From the NCBI GenBank assembly GCA_039621445.1, contig CP154957.1, forward strand, positions 30,657,778 through 30,721,777: a stretch of DNA of 64,000 nucleotides. The letters run 5' to 3'. Source of the stretch: Euglena gracilis (lineage: Eukaryota > Euglenida > Euglenophyceae > Euglenales). The position numbers and the translations under genes are program-made. The notes under the pieces were generated by a model that saw nothing but the letters and a program-made list of their open reading frames with translations, searched no databases and was not told the origin of the DNA. Below, piece by piece: positions 1-9,916 of the stretch (position 1 is its first letter; each line of letters starts with the position of its first letter).

Positions 1-42
1 AGCATTCATAGAAATGACGTGAAAAACTGTTCACAACCGGCT

Positions 43-210
43 TCAAAACCGGAAAAACGATCCATCAGATGAGCTGGGCTTGCATCGAAATTGGTGTGCA
101 GTTGCACACAAAACCCTGTCAAAAGCCTTGGCTGCGGCTTTGTTCATGATGCTGTGGCTGGCTCCGGAATCGATAAGCCACAAGCAGGTTGTTTCTTTGG
201 GTGGACTGCA
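43..210 (-). pseudogene. retroelement aspartic protease fragment
   Basis: A 55-codon minus-strand frame contains LIDSGASHSIMN, the active-site signature of retroviral-type aspartic proteases (hydrophobic residues, then D-S/T-G-A). The catalytic Asp is about residue 14 (codon 171-169). In LTR retroelements this enzyme cleaves the Gag-Pol polyprotein as a homodimer. About 40 residues follow before a TGA. I see no flap, no second hydrophobic-G motif, and no reverse transcriptase or integrase on either side, so this is a fragment. The frame is closed upstream by TGA at 211-213; the bases TGATGCAG there could also be a splice acceptor. The motif call is firm; the element type (Ty3, copia or Bel) cannot be told. 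Confidence 0.6.
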
Positions 211-483
211 TCAAAATTGAAATGCAGGAAAAGCATGGGGGAGAGGCTTCTGGGCTTGCCCAAGACCCATTGACAAAAGCAACAACCTGGACCCAAGAAG
301 GGAGCTTTGTGGTCATCAACAGTGATCTGACATGCCATCAACCGTGCAGGCATCGGGACACAGCTCTGCTTGGAGGGCGACTGCAATCGGGAACCCTGTG
401 GGGGGGGGGGTGAACTGAGCCAATTTCCATACAGATCCAAATAAATGCATGCAAGCGCAGGGGGGAAGATGCGCTAGCCGGGC

Positions 484-590
484 CTCGAAAAAAATGCGAA
501 AAAAATGCGTAAGAATGTGCATTTCTGGAGAAATCGAAGAAATATGCGTAAAAAATGCGCAAAAATGCGAAAAAAATGCGTGACAGTAAT
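484..590. repeat. degenerate AAAAAATGCG simple repeat
   Basis: AAAAAATGCG-type units recur with variable spacing. A longer tract of the same kind lies at 17840-18240. Open frames across it are low-complexity and are not called. Confidence 0.6.
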
Positions 591-599
591 ACAATGAGT

Positions 600-685
600 G
601 GACAGGTTTATTGACACCATTTGGACAAAATTGCTGAAACTGTTGGACAAAATTATTGAAACTTTTGGACAAAGCTATTGAAACT
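600..685 (+). repeat. degenerate TTGGACAAAATTRTTGAAAC tandem repeat
   Basis: Three to four copies of a unit of about 27 bp (TTGGACAAAATTATTGAAAC-like). The reverse complement of the same repeat is at 1376-1475, so the pair forms an inverted array around 0.7 kb. A related pair is at 58940-59150 and 61362-61510. Confidence 0.6.
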
Positions 686-919
686 CAGAAAAAAATAAGC
701 ACATGGAAACTGAGGAAATCCTCAAACCTTGTATTGTGTTCAAAATGTAATCCCACGCTTCACTAATCTGGACGCTTCACTTTGTTTGCAAAAACAAATT
801 AACTTGGAGACAACCTTGTTCAGTTTGGTTCATCAGAAGAAACAACTCATACCGTCCAATTTCAACGTAATGACAATCACACCATTCCTTCTTCCATGAT
901 ATTTGATTTGTTTAGAGGT

Positions 920-1054
920 CACAAAATGAGTCAATTTTGAATTTGCACCCTGAATGGCGGCAAGACGATAACACTTTTTTTTTTAAATCGGCCAACAAAA
1001 TGAGTCGAATTTTGAGATTGCCACCTGAAGGGCGGCGAGACGATAACACTTTTT
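920..1054 (+). repeat. two-copy tandem repeat of about 75 bp
   Basis: ACAAAATGAGTC, then a GGCGGCAAGACGATAACAC-like core, then a T run, is repeated head to tail with a few differences. The core resembles short dispersed motifs near 38475, 38580, 62510 and 63275 (GGGCGGCGAGACGGTAAC-like). Confidence 0.6.
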
Positions 1055-1375
1055 TGTTCATCATAATTTGGAAATCCAAGGATGTTGTTTAAAACGTTTA
1101 ATTGCCTTCAAAACATGCTTAAACCCTCAAAAAAAAACAACAACAAAAAGCCAGTTATGATTTTTTTTGTTGCCATCCTTGTCTTTTTGCACAAAATGCA
1201 AGTCTGAAAAACAGGTTGTTTGAAAACACTTGACAACCTTGCGGAAGTCCACCAGGTGGACAAACAAAATCTGCTTGTCCATCCCAGCCTGCTCCAAGCC
1301 GTTCCATCCTCATGCGTCCTCCGCCCCCTGGAGATATCCAGGGAGCCCCCCCCTCCAACTGCCAAAAAAATGGTC

Positions 1376-1475
1376 GTTTCAACAACTTTGCCCAAAAGTT
1401 TCAAAACCTTTGTCCAAATGTTTCAATAATTTTGTCTGAAAGTTTCAATAATTTGTCCAAAATTTTCAATATCTC
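1376..1475 (-). repeat. inverted partner of the 600-685 repeat
   Basis: AAAGTTTCAATAATTTTGTC-type units, the reverse complement of those at 600-685. The interval between them holds the 75-bp tandem repeat and otherwise nothing I recognise. Confidence 0.55.
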
Positions 1476-1479
1476 TGGG

Positions 1480-2529
1480 TCCCGGCTGTAAGCAATGTGC
1501 ATCCAAAAAAGCATTCAAAATTCATGAACACTAGATCAAAACCATGGGAAGCTCAACAAATCTTAATTCATACCCACAGAAGAATTCTGAACAGTGACAC
1601 TTTACGGCAGTGAAAATTTTTTCAGAAAAAAATGGACAAATACTAAAAGTTTTTGTTTGTGCAACCAAAAAGCGCAAAATTATGCTGGATCGTGATTTGA
1701 AGGAAGCCCGGTACCTAAACAATAAGCATACACATCTTTCAATTGAAATTTCCTCAAGATCTTTCACCTTTTTTTGCATCTTTTTTCTGTATTTCCCCCC
1801 ATACTTCTAAACTATCTATTTCATTTTTTTTCACTATCTCATTATTTGCGAAACAGACATCGGTGCATGCCAAAAAAAGATGGGAGTAAGAAAAATAAAG
1901 CTCTCCAAACCTCAGAAATTCAGCTACCATTAACAAAAGACACCGAAAATCATTACCTGAGTGGCTTCAGTTGTTCACAAAAAAATTGCAACAGAATTAT
2001 GCAACAGAATTTTTCCCATTTCAGGCCATTTTAGGCTTTTTTAGGGACCCCACCTATAGGGGGTCAAAAAATCATTTTAGGCCGTTTTAGGCCATTTTAG
2101 CTAAAGGTGCTTGGCAACTACCCAGAAAAGGGGGCACCCCCAACCCCCACCAGACACACTTTTGGGGGGGGGGTCAATTTAAAAAAAAATTTGCTGCTTT
2201 GGCCGAAGAAAAACATGACCCAAACCCCAGCTTTGGCGGGACCCCCCCCCTGGGGGGAGGGGTCCAGCGGAACCCTACCCCCCCCCCGCAGGTTCAAACT
2301 TAAATTTTGGCCCGGGGCCTTCAGTACCAAGGGTTGCAATATAACAATATAATATAACACAACCCACACCCAAATCCCCCCTGGGGGTCGAAAATGCCCC
2401 CGGACGGTGCGAACTTCTCAAAAAAAAAAACCCTGTTGCAAACCCTACACCTTCAAAAAGCACAAATTGGCTCCATTTTGCCCCCCAACCGGCGGAGTCT
2501 CTGCGGAGTCCCCAAAACCCGGCTTCCGA
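1480..2529. other. no gene seen; AT-rich, then G/C-tract DNA
   Basis: 1480-2000 is AT-rich with only scattered short frames. Around 2020-2100 there are about four GGCCATTTTAG-like motifs. 2110-2530 alternates G/C runs with A runs; frames there are Gly/Pro artefacts. Confidence 0.5.
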
Positions 2530-2764
2530 CATCCTTGGGGGCCCCTCCCCCCTCGGTGGCCGTGCCCGGCGGCAGCAGCGACGGGGCCAGGATGCCCTTC
2601 ACCAAGGTCCAGTTGGCGAGGGGCAGGTGCGCCTCCAGCCCTTCGTTGGCGCGGAAGACTTCCAGGCGGTCCTGCGCGAGGGAGGGCGGTCCGCCGTGGG
2701 CCCCAGCCTTGGGCTGCCGTGGTCCGCGCGTCGTGCCCGCTGTCAATCGCGGGGCACTTGGTGG
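2530..2764 (-). CDS. GC-rich coding-like fragment, function unknown
   Basis: Inside a longer minus-strand frame, about 70 codons have ordinary protein composition and strongly GC-ending codons, unlike the surrounding A/T and G-run DNA; LEVFRANEGLEAHLPLANWT is typical. No stop interrupts it, but I can place neither a start nor splice sites. It directly precedes a hAT-like MITE (2844-3155). It could be one exon of a host gene or a captured gene fragment. I recognise no family. Confidence 0.35.
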
Positions 2765-2843
2765 AATCGACCGCTGAACCCGAAGGGAATCGCCATGAAA
2801 AATGAAACTGCGGTTGTGCATACAAAACTACATGCATTTGTGC

Positions 2844-3155
2844 CATGCTTGTGCTTACCGACCGGGGGGGGGGGAGGGGGGGGGTGGGTGCTATAGGGTG
2901 CCTGCCCCTAGCAGGCACACCCCCCCCGGGGGGGGATAGGGGTCCGGGCCGGACCCAGAAAATTTTCATTGAAAATGGCCTTTTCCGGGCCCCCGGCGCC
3001 TTCGGCGCCGGGGTCTAGGGGGTGCCTGCTAGGGGGCAGGCACCCCCCCTAAACCCCTACCCCCCCCCCCGGGGGGGGTCGGATCAGGTGCTATGGGGTG
3101 CCTGCCCCTAGCACCCCCCCCCCGTGGGGTAGGCACCCGACTAAGCGCAAGCCTG
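2844..3155 (+). mobile_element. hAT-like MITE N1 with perfect 8-bp TSD
   Basis: A 312-bp element flanked by the direct repeat ATTTGTGC at 2836-2843 and 3156-3163. The inverted ends read CATGCTTGTGCTTACCGACC on the left and CAGGCTTGCGCTTAGTCGGG on the right (reverse complement). An 8-bp TSD with CAG-type ends is the hAT hallmark. The interior is GC-rich and non-coding, with two GTGCCTGCC palindromes and a GGCGCCTTCGGCGCC hairpin. Related copies are N2 (8094-8338) and N3 (19075-19384). Confidence 0.85.
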
Positions 3156-3163
3156 ATTTGTGC

Positions 3164-4208
3164 ATACAGGTGCATACAAAAATTCAGCTGCATGCTTCAT
3201 TTGAGCATTTTCGGTACCTCCTTTCCGATTCCAAAATTTGTCTCTTACTGATCTTTCAAATTTCAAAAGCTTCTCCAGGGGGAGAATTTGCAACAAGGCA
3301 CCTCAATGTGTGGAATGCAAAGCATGCAAAAAAATGGCAAAAGAAACCTAAAAATGCAAGTTGCATACAGATTCCTTCAAGAGCCCCTGGGATGTGCACC
3401 TTTCTGCTGGAGAGGACTTGAAAATTTCACCTCCACCGGAAATTCAACCTTCACGCGAATTCTCATTACTCATCACATTCATCATTGACAATGATTAATG
3501 TGCCACATGGTGCATATTTTGGACAATCATTCCCACTTTTTCCACCAAAAAATTCGCAGACGTATGAGCAAAAGAGTGCCTTGCACAATTTTCAGAAAAT
3601 AAAAGACCACAGAAAAAAAAAGACACCAAAAACGAACGTTGTGCAAACATGTGCAGTGACACGGTCAAATGCTCAAATGCACGCGCTTATATTCCAATAT
3701 GCAACAGCTTGTAAAAAGAATGGTGTATGTAAGGCCAAAAGAATTGGTGTATGTAACTTCAGGATGTATGGGGATTCTGGTAGAAGAGAAAATTCTCATG
3801 CAATCACACTGAAAAAATGGGAGGCCAAAATATGTCCAAAAAAAACACCCAAAAAAAGATGAGGGAGGGGTTGGTCACCCATATATCTAAAAATGAGTCA
3901 AGAACCAGTAACGATTAGGACGATGCAAGGGAAATTCCATGCAACCTGCAACGACCAGAAGCCAATTTTCCAAAAAAAAATCACATTTATGATTCTTGAA
4001 CAAATTCCAGAGGGATTTGATTTTTTTTTCATAAAAACAAGCGAGATATCGGAAACCATTTCCCAAAAATGAATCAGAGTACAGAATGCACATGAAGAAA
4101 AAGTGTGAATGGCACATGGTGTAATTTCTGGCAAAGCAATCCCAGAATTTTCTGCAATATTTCGGGCTCTCCTGACATCTCATATTTTGGGGTTTGTATA
4201 TGAATGTC
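3164..4208. other. no supported gene
   Basis: AT-rich DNA. A plus-strand frame of 125 codons (3485-3862) is Lys/Asn-rich and contains a short internal duplication near 3720; I do not accept it as a gene. No repeat of note. Confidence 0.4.
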
Positions 4209-4452
4209 TCAGTCGGGGAGAGGGAGCTGGCACACCTGTTCGTATTTCACATCGAACTGCTCCAAGAACTGCATGCCTACCATGCCAGAGATCTCCACGT
4301 CAGTCTTGCGGGCAAACTTTCGCTGGGGGAAGTCGATGACGGCGGCGGTGAACCGCGGTTGCAGCTTGATAGCCATTGGCAAAAAAAATATCTTGACCGT
4401 CCTGCAAAGCTTAAATGGTGCACCTCCACCAGGTCTCTGGCCGAAGACTGAA
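4209..4452 (-). pseudogene. coding fragment, possible retroelement protease C-terminus
   Basis: An open minus-strand frame of about 80 codons ends at TGA (4209-4211). The first internal ATG is at 4376. Its best segment is DVEISGMVGMQFLEQFDVKY, which recalls the C-terminal hydrophobic-G-M-D-F-L motif of retroelement aspartic proteases. The fit is loose: the usual Asp after GM is Gln here, and no D-S/T-G precedes it. It is not the missing half of the 43-210 fragment, because on the minus strand it lies upstream of it. Retroelement origin is an inference. Confidence 0.35.
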
Positions 4453-4513
4453 TAGAAAAAAAAAGACGAAAAAACGTGTCAACGTTATGGGATTTAGGGG
4501 TGGATATTGCTTA

Positions 4514-4604
4514 AGTACACACACACACCCACGCACACACACGCACGCACGCACGCACGCATGCACGCACACACGCACGCGCACATGCACGCACACATGT
4601 ACTC
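4514..4604. repeat. imperfect (CA)n / (GCAC)n microsatellite
   Basis: ACACACAC grades into GCACGCAC and then mixed CA/TG dinucleotides. A TG tract on the same strand lies at 5749-5788. Confidence 0.9.
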
Positions 4605-5219
4605 GGCATTGAAGTGAGAACCACTTGGGCCGAGATCCACTTTGCAGAGATCTAGAGCAACAACCGCCCCTGCGCTTGCCCACCTGTGCTGTTAGGAGCG
4701 CTTATGCAAATTTGGCACCCAAAAAATAAACCTCTTGTGTGAGCAATTTTTTTTAAGTTTGCAGCCAGCCTATCTCTGGTTTAACACACCACTGCAAATT
4801 AGCTGGCGATGGTTCGTTTCTGATGGATTCTCAAAAAATGGTAGTTTTGGGTGAAAATGAGATGCAAAGAACATTGAAGACAATTTGTTACTGAGGTACA
4901 AAGCTGTTTGGGACAGGGATCTTTCCATCTATGCTCACACCAGCCACAGTCGTGGTGAGCACATTCAGGTTTCCATCACCACCCATGCTCACAGGCTGTC
5001 ACAGTGTCATCACCCCACATGGATACCACTCCAAGAAATGGCAATCCCGCAGGGTTGGAAAACAACGAACAAAACAGGATGCAGAATGGGACGGAATACC
5101 GTATGGGGCCGACAGAAATCACATCATGAGCATACAGTGCAGATGGGAAACAAGAAGCTGCCTGACACCACGCTTTAATTGGTACCGCATGTGCAGCCTG
5201 GCTGCCACGGACCCCATTG

Positions 5220-5399
5220 TCACAGGGGCAAAGGGTTTCTTGGGGACGGGCAGGGTGGCCTGGCGGGAAGGGTTGCTGACTCCCCCTCGACCTCCTTCGG
5301 TGGCAAGGAACCCATTGCCTGGGGGATGATGCCCAGCTCCTTGCAGATCTGGGGGATGAGCAGGTTGTTTGCAGGAGATTGCCATAGCACTGCCAATGC
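5220..5399 (-). pseudogene. coding-like fragment with a probable frameshift
   Basis: The minus strand reads LLIPQICKELGIIPQAMGSL and continues with acidic residues, then appears to change frame into a second protein-like stretch (VPKKPFAPVTMGSVAARLHM). The change falls near 5260 with no obvious splice sites, so a frameshift is the simplest reading. I recognise no family. The surrounding 258-codon minus frame runs through a microsatellite and is not a gene. Confidence 0.3.
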
Positions 5400-5746
5400 A
5401 ATGGGAAGTGGGTAAATTGTTCTGTGAGGCATGCATTGATGGCGGCAAGGGGCGAGTTACAAAAAGGGAGAGCCGACCCATTTGCCCCCCCCCTTCTGGG
5501 CTGCTAAATGCAACCTTTTTTTTTTGTGCCGCCACAGAAAGCAAGAATTTAATTGCCACCAGATGAACATTTGCCACCAGGCATTTTTGCCGCCAAAAAA
5601 AAAGCTGTGGTGGCGACCACACGTAAACTTCTTGCTGGTGGCATGCGCCCAAGATTTGGACACCATGCCCAAACATTGTACACAGCAGCATCATGCATGC
5701 CCCCGGGATGACGACTTTTGGCATGGCAGGGGTACAAAATCTTGAA

Positions 5747-5748
<2 letters not shown>

Positions 5749-5788
<40 letters not shown>
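5749..5788. repeat. (TG)20 microsatellite
   Basis: Twenty uninterrupted TG dinucleotides, then degenerate GT-rich sequence to about 5840. Confidence 0.95.
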
Positions 5789-5789
<1 letters not shown>

Positions 5790-6081
5790 ATGAGAGCGCA
5801 TGTGCATGCTTGTGTGCGCGTGTACGTGCATGTGAGTGTTCACAGATATTTGTGTATGCAACACTCTGAGGGGTGGTCAGCCCAGTGTCCACCAAGAACC
5901 AGAAAGGGCCTGTGGGAGGAAGCCGAGGGTGCTTCCTTGAAACTTGTAGGTGGCAAACACTTGGGGAGATGAGATTTTTTGAAATTCACACCCAACAATG
6001 GCCCACACGGCACAGATGGTAAAAGAAATATCTGCGAAATCCAAAAGATGCCTCCTGTTTAGAGGCAGACAATGTTCCAGG

Positions 6082-6454
6082 CAGGGGTTTTCTTAAGGAC
6101 CTCCCGAGGGAAGGGGGGTCCGGGCTGGAGGGGGCTGGGCTGTGCTGGGTCGATGAAAAACAAAATATTCTAAAACATTTTTGCTTTCTCGCCATTTTGA
6201 TGGATGGAGCTAGATAGACCAAGGCTGGGGGGCTGAGATGGAGGAAGCTGTGATGAGGGGAAAATATGCAGGGATAGGTGAGCTGGGCAGCCCAGTTGGC
6301 TGGCCAGCCTGCGGCCGGCTGGCCCAACTGTATTTCGCTCGACCCCCCGGGGGGGCTCCCAGCCCGAATTTGGGCTGCTGGCTGGATTTGAGCTGCTGGC
6401 TGGCTGGATTCCCCCCCCGGGGATAGGGTCCCCTCCGGTTTAAGAAAACCCCTG
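6082..6454 (+). mobile_element. hAT-like MITE A1 with perfect 8-bp TSD
   Basis: A 373-bp element flanked by the direct repeat GTTCCAGG (6074-6081 and 6455-6462). Left end CAGGGGTTTTCTTAAGGACC; right end, reverse-complemented, CAGGGGTTTTCTTAAACCGG. The interior is non-coding, with GGCTGGCC-type palindromes. 6130-6300 matches the inside of element A4 (60253-61208) in reverse orientation. Its GAGCTGGG at 6280-6287 is the empty counterpart of the site where a further element is inserted in A4. Other members: A2 (18730), A3 (25638), fragments at 8737, 19568 and 20590. Confidence 0.9.
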
Positions 6455-6462
6455 GTTCCAGG

Positions 6463-7260
6463 AATATTCCATTAAGGAGGGTGAATGGCACACTTTGTCA
6501 AAAAAAAAACAGGAACGTGTCAATAAACAACAGCAGCTCAAAAGATCTTGGAGAAGAAGAGCTTTCTTCTCCATTCTTCAAACCAAAGAAATTCTGCCAC
6601 CTCTCCCACCACAAACCAGATTCTTGGTCCATCCAATTTGGCTGCATACAAGCCTCCTTGCACATGCCCTTGGCCTGCCCAAACTTTTTGTCTTTTTAGC
6701 AAAAAAAAAAAGTCCAGGCAATCGCACGCATCGGTAATAGTGCGCTTTTCTGAACTTTTTTTGCGTGGAAAATTTGAATCAATTTTTTGGGCAACTTTTT
6801 AAAATTCAATCAAAACCAACTCCTGTCCCGAGGGGAGTTGGCCAAATCTGACTCGGACCAACTCTGGGGCCCGTACTTGCCAACCTTGCCTAATGGAAAT
6901 TGGCCCCTCTGTGTACTTGAAACCAACTTCCTGATGGGGGTTGAGCGCCAAGAAAGAGAGCCGAAGAGGAAATGTGCTGAATTACAGCAAGGGCAAACCT
7001 CGGTCACCGATGAACAAAGGTATCAGCACATAATCTCCTCCGAGGATGCTTTTGGGTAACTTGAACCAATTCATGGGTAGGCTGAGTAGTGGCTGACCAG
7101 GTGGAACAGTATCAGGGCTGCCAGTCCATGGGACCACGTTTTGGAGGGTTCAAACCATCCGTGGGTCCTTCCACCTCTGTTCTACGCCACTGAATAAACT
7201 CATATTTTTTGACAAAACTTTTTCGTCTTTGTACCCAACCTGCCATCAGTCCACAGTCTA
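6463..7260. other. no supported gene
   Basis: Mixed-composition DNA with short frames on both strands. None has a convincing start, splice site or motif. Confidence 0.35.
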
Positions 7261-7310
7261 GTGTGATCTAGTGTGATCTGGTGTGATCTGGTGTGTTCTG
7301 GTGTGATCTG
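7261..7310 (+). repeat. 10-bp minisatellite x5
   Basis: Five head-to-tail copies of GTGTGATCTG with single-base differences (GTGTGATCTA, GTGTGTTCTG). Confidence 0.95.
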
Positions 7311-7685
7311 GCAGTTTTGAGGAACATTTAATAACCTGCACCCTGAGCGAGGGTTGTGTTGATAAGATGGGGCGATGTCCCCAACGGAGGAGGCTTCGCC
7401 GAATGACGGCGTAATTTGGACGGGCCGGCGGGCGCCGGGGCTCTCTTCCGTGCGGCGAGGGGAGGGTGGCGGGTGGTGCGGCGGGGTGGGAGGGGGAAAG
7501 GGTGCAGGACCATCTGCAATAATTTAGGATCAACACAGGCACCAGTAGCGGTTTGGGTGTGCTGAATGACAAAAAGAAACCATTCTGGACAGAATTGCAG
7601 GTCTGGTTCCAAAGCTGTGAAACTGACTGTCTGGACCCGAGCAACGAATGACCGATGAGAACTGCCAAAGAAAAGCACAACGCTT

Positions 7686-8015
7686 GTGGAAGGTCCTGTT
7701 GGACTCGACCTTCCAGCGTCGTGGATGGGGTGGCGCCAGGCAGTTTCTCATTCATCTTCTCGTTGGTCACACCAGGGCAAAGGCATGGCAAGGGAACAGC
7801 CTGTGTACACCGTGGACGGGACTACCCGCGAGTACAGAGCCAGGATGGAATTCTCTGTCAGCGGCAGGGTTGGAGTCGAATTGGCCGATGTGCCCCCCAA
7901 ACAGTCGTGGGCCAATGACGTCCACCGGCCAAAAACAAAACAAAACGCAAACCATCTCAAGCACCCCCCGCCCAAATGCCTCCACAAACCCTTGGCAATA
8001 ACTCCCAAAAAATAA
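7686..8015 (+). CDS. coding-like frame, function unknown
   Basis: A 109-codon frame whose middle third looks like genuine protein, e.g. YTVDGTTREYRARMEFSVSG followed by RVGVELADVPPKQSW. The last 30 residues are low-complexity. The start at 7686 is only the first in-frame ATG. Other frames over 7530-7680 on both strands also look protein-like, so the exact exon is uncertain. It ends about 80 bp before hAT-like MITE N2. No family recognised; a retroelement gag or pol fragment is possible but unsupported. Confidence 0.35.
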   Translation: MEGPVGLDLPASWMGWRQAVSHSSSRWSHQGKGMAREQPVYTVDGTTREYRARMEFSVSGRVGVELADVPPKQSWANDVHRPKTKQNANHLKHPPPKCLHKPLAITPKK

Positions 8016-8093
8016 AAATTCACATTTTCATGTCATTGTTTGCTCTCAACCGCCATTGGATCAGAAAAAATATTCAGAAGAAGTGGTTTTGAC

Positions 8094-8338
8094 GAGGCTG
8101 CTTTTTTACCAACCCCCGGGGGGGAGGGGGGGTCCAGAGTGCCTATGAGTGCCTGCCCAGGCAAACACTACCCCCCCGGGGGGGGGCGGATTTCGGCCGG
8201 TGCCCAGGCGCATTCCTTTGAAAATAGTGCCAGGTCTGTGCTGGGGCACTTTTGGCCGTGTGCCCTACCCCCCCCGGGTCGGATTGGGAGTGTCTTGGAC
8301 TGGCTGCCCAGGCAGGCACCCGACTAAAATACAGCCTG
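8094..8338 (+). mobile_element. hAT-like MITE N2 with perfect 8-bp TSD
   Basis: A 245-bp element flanked by the direct repeat GTTTTGAC (8086-8093 and 8339-8346). Left end GAGGCTGCTTTTTTACCAAC, right end (reverse complement) CAGGCTGTATTTTAGTCGGG. Same family as N1 and N3. Non-coding, with the family's GGCACCCGACTAA right end. Confidence 0.85.
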
Positions 8339-8736
8339 GTTTTGACCTTGATGCTTCAACCTTCGATAACTTTCTCCAGGCACTCTGCTGTCCCACAACG
8401 TCATCATTGGGACGTTTAGAAAAGCTTGAAATTATATTGACACCCAAAATGCAGATAAACGCCATGGTTTTTGTGAACATTTATTCATCAACGTTTCATT
8501 ATCGATTTTGCTGGTTGCACAAACCCAAAAAACATCAAAATAACATGGCAAAAAATCACTTAACCATCTCCTGGGGGAGGGGGGCAGGTCAGAGCATCGA
8601 AGGCAAAAGAAGGAGATATTTCCGCAGAGGTCATTGTCAAGGGCACATTTGGATTTGCAAGTTTGTGTTGTGTTTTCAGATGCCCCCAACACGTCGACTA
8701 AAAAAACATAAAAAAACAGGGGGACACATTGAATAG

Positions 8737-8792
8737 ATTTTCTTAAGGACCTCTTGGGGAGTCCACCCAGCTTGCTGGAAAAAAGGTGCAGA
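8737..8792 (+). mobile_element. A-family hAT-like MITE, 5' fragment
   Basis: ATTTTCTTAAGGACC followed by GGAGTCCACCCAGCTTGCTG matches the left end of A1 and A2. No matching right end or TSD was found downstream. Confidence 0.5.
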
Positions 8793-8799
8793 GGAAAGA

Positions 8800-9626
8800 A
8801 AAGATGGTGGCTGCCCCCCATGGGATCTGGGGTGGTGTCCCAGGTCCAACCGACTGGCACTCAAAACAGGGTGAAAATCCAATTCCAGCTGGATTGGGCT
8901 TTTTTTTTAGCCAAAAAAACTTTGAGGTGAAAAACGCAACCTCCCAAACATGTTCCGAGGATGTCAGCACCAAGGGGGAAAGAAATGATCTAAACACTTG
9001 TCAATAAATCCCGCCTTCCTCGCATTTCGCTTACAGGCTGCAAAACATGACATCACTCAAAACTGCCACCAGCTGAAACAAAGGGGGGGATTTGGGCATG
9101 CCCCAGGGGTCATTCAAAAACAGGTATGGGATTTCACAATTGCATCACCAAGGGAGGGGGAGGCAGACAATGACATTATCGGCCCTCTATGGGTCAGAAT
9201 TTGGGGGGGGGGCAGTGTCATCCCCCCTCTGGGGATCACAGAAATTGCACACCACCCCTCCCAACCATTTCCAAAGGTTGAATGGAGGGATTGTTCAGTT
9301 TTGGAGGTTCGCCTGCCCCAACAATTCCAACGGCCCAAGCAGTCTTCGGAGGATACAGCTATGATTTTTATCGCCTCAAAAACATCCTTTCCGGTTTTCA
9401 CAGGCCCGAGCAAGCATCACAAGACCGCCATTTTGACAGACTTCGCAAAAAAAACAACAACTTCGCAACAAAGAATTCCCTGTCGGTGCTGAACAATTCA
9501 TCGACCAACCAACTCCCTCAACTCCCCCATTGCCCAACGAACGAAAACAGACCCCGAGAAGGGGGAGACGGACACCACCTGACACCCTCCTTGCATCGCA
9601 CCCTTCCCCCAGGGGGGCTTTTCTGG
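8800..9626. other. no supported gene
   Basis: Mixed DNA. A 164-codon plus frame (8998-9492) overlaps equally good frames in the other phases and shows no motif. Confidence 0.35.
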
Positions 9627-9848
9627 TCAAGCGTCGCAATAGTCGTCTGAAAACCATAAAAAGACTGTTTGGAAATGCAAAACACTGCAGACAGAGGGGA
9701 AGGCTGGCATTGTAGGCCCATGTTCAGCCCTGGCCTGCATGTGTCGCAATGACGGAACGAGGAGGGCAGCCAGCAGCGCAGTCAAGAGGGCGCCGGAGAG
9801 GAGGAGCAGGCACGGGGGCCGCGGTGCACCAGCGCCCTGGCGCCCCAT
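9627..9848 (-). CDS. signal-anchor-like N-terminal exon, function unknown
   Basis: From an ATG at 9848-9846 the minus frame reads a short basic start followed by CLLLLSGALLTALLAALLVP, a textbook single hydrophobic segment, then a polar stretch. That is the layout of a signal peptide or type II membrane anchor. The first 43 codons are GC-rich with GC-ending codons, unlike the flanks, as in 2530-2764. The last 30 residues of the 73-codon frame look random, so the exon probably ends near 9720. The large palindromic element begins just upstream of its start (9917). Confidence 0.4.
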   Translation of the reverse strand: MGRQGAGAPRPPCLLLLSGALLTALLAALLVPSLRHMQARAEHGPTMPAFPSVCSVLHFQTVFLWFSDDYCDA

Positions 9849-9916
9849 GCACACGCCGGGCCCGGCACAATGCAAGGCAGTCGGCCCTGTGAAAGCGACA
9901 GCGGGAACATAATTAT

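Noticed and set aside
3485-3862. 125-codon plus frame
   Set aside because: Lys/Asn-rich in AT-rich DNA with an internal duplication; no motif and no splice sites.
5119-5895. 258-codon minus frame
   Set aside because: It reads through the TG microsatellite (poly-Thr-His) and mixes two phases of the only protein-like part.
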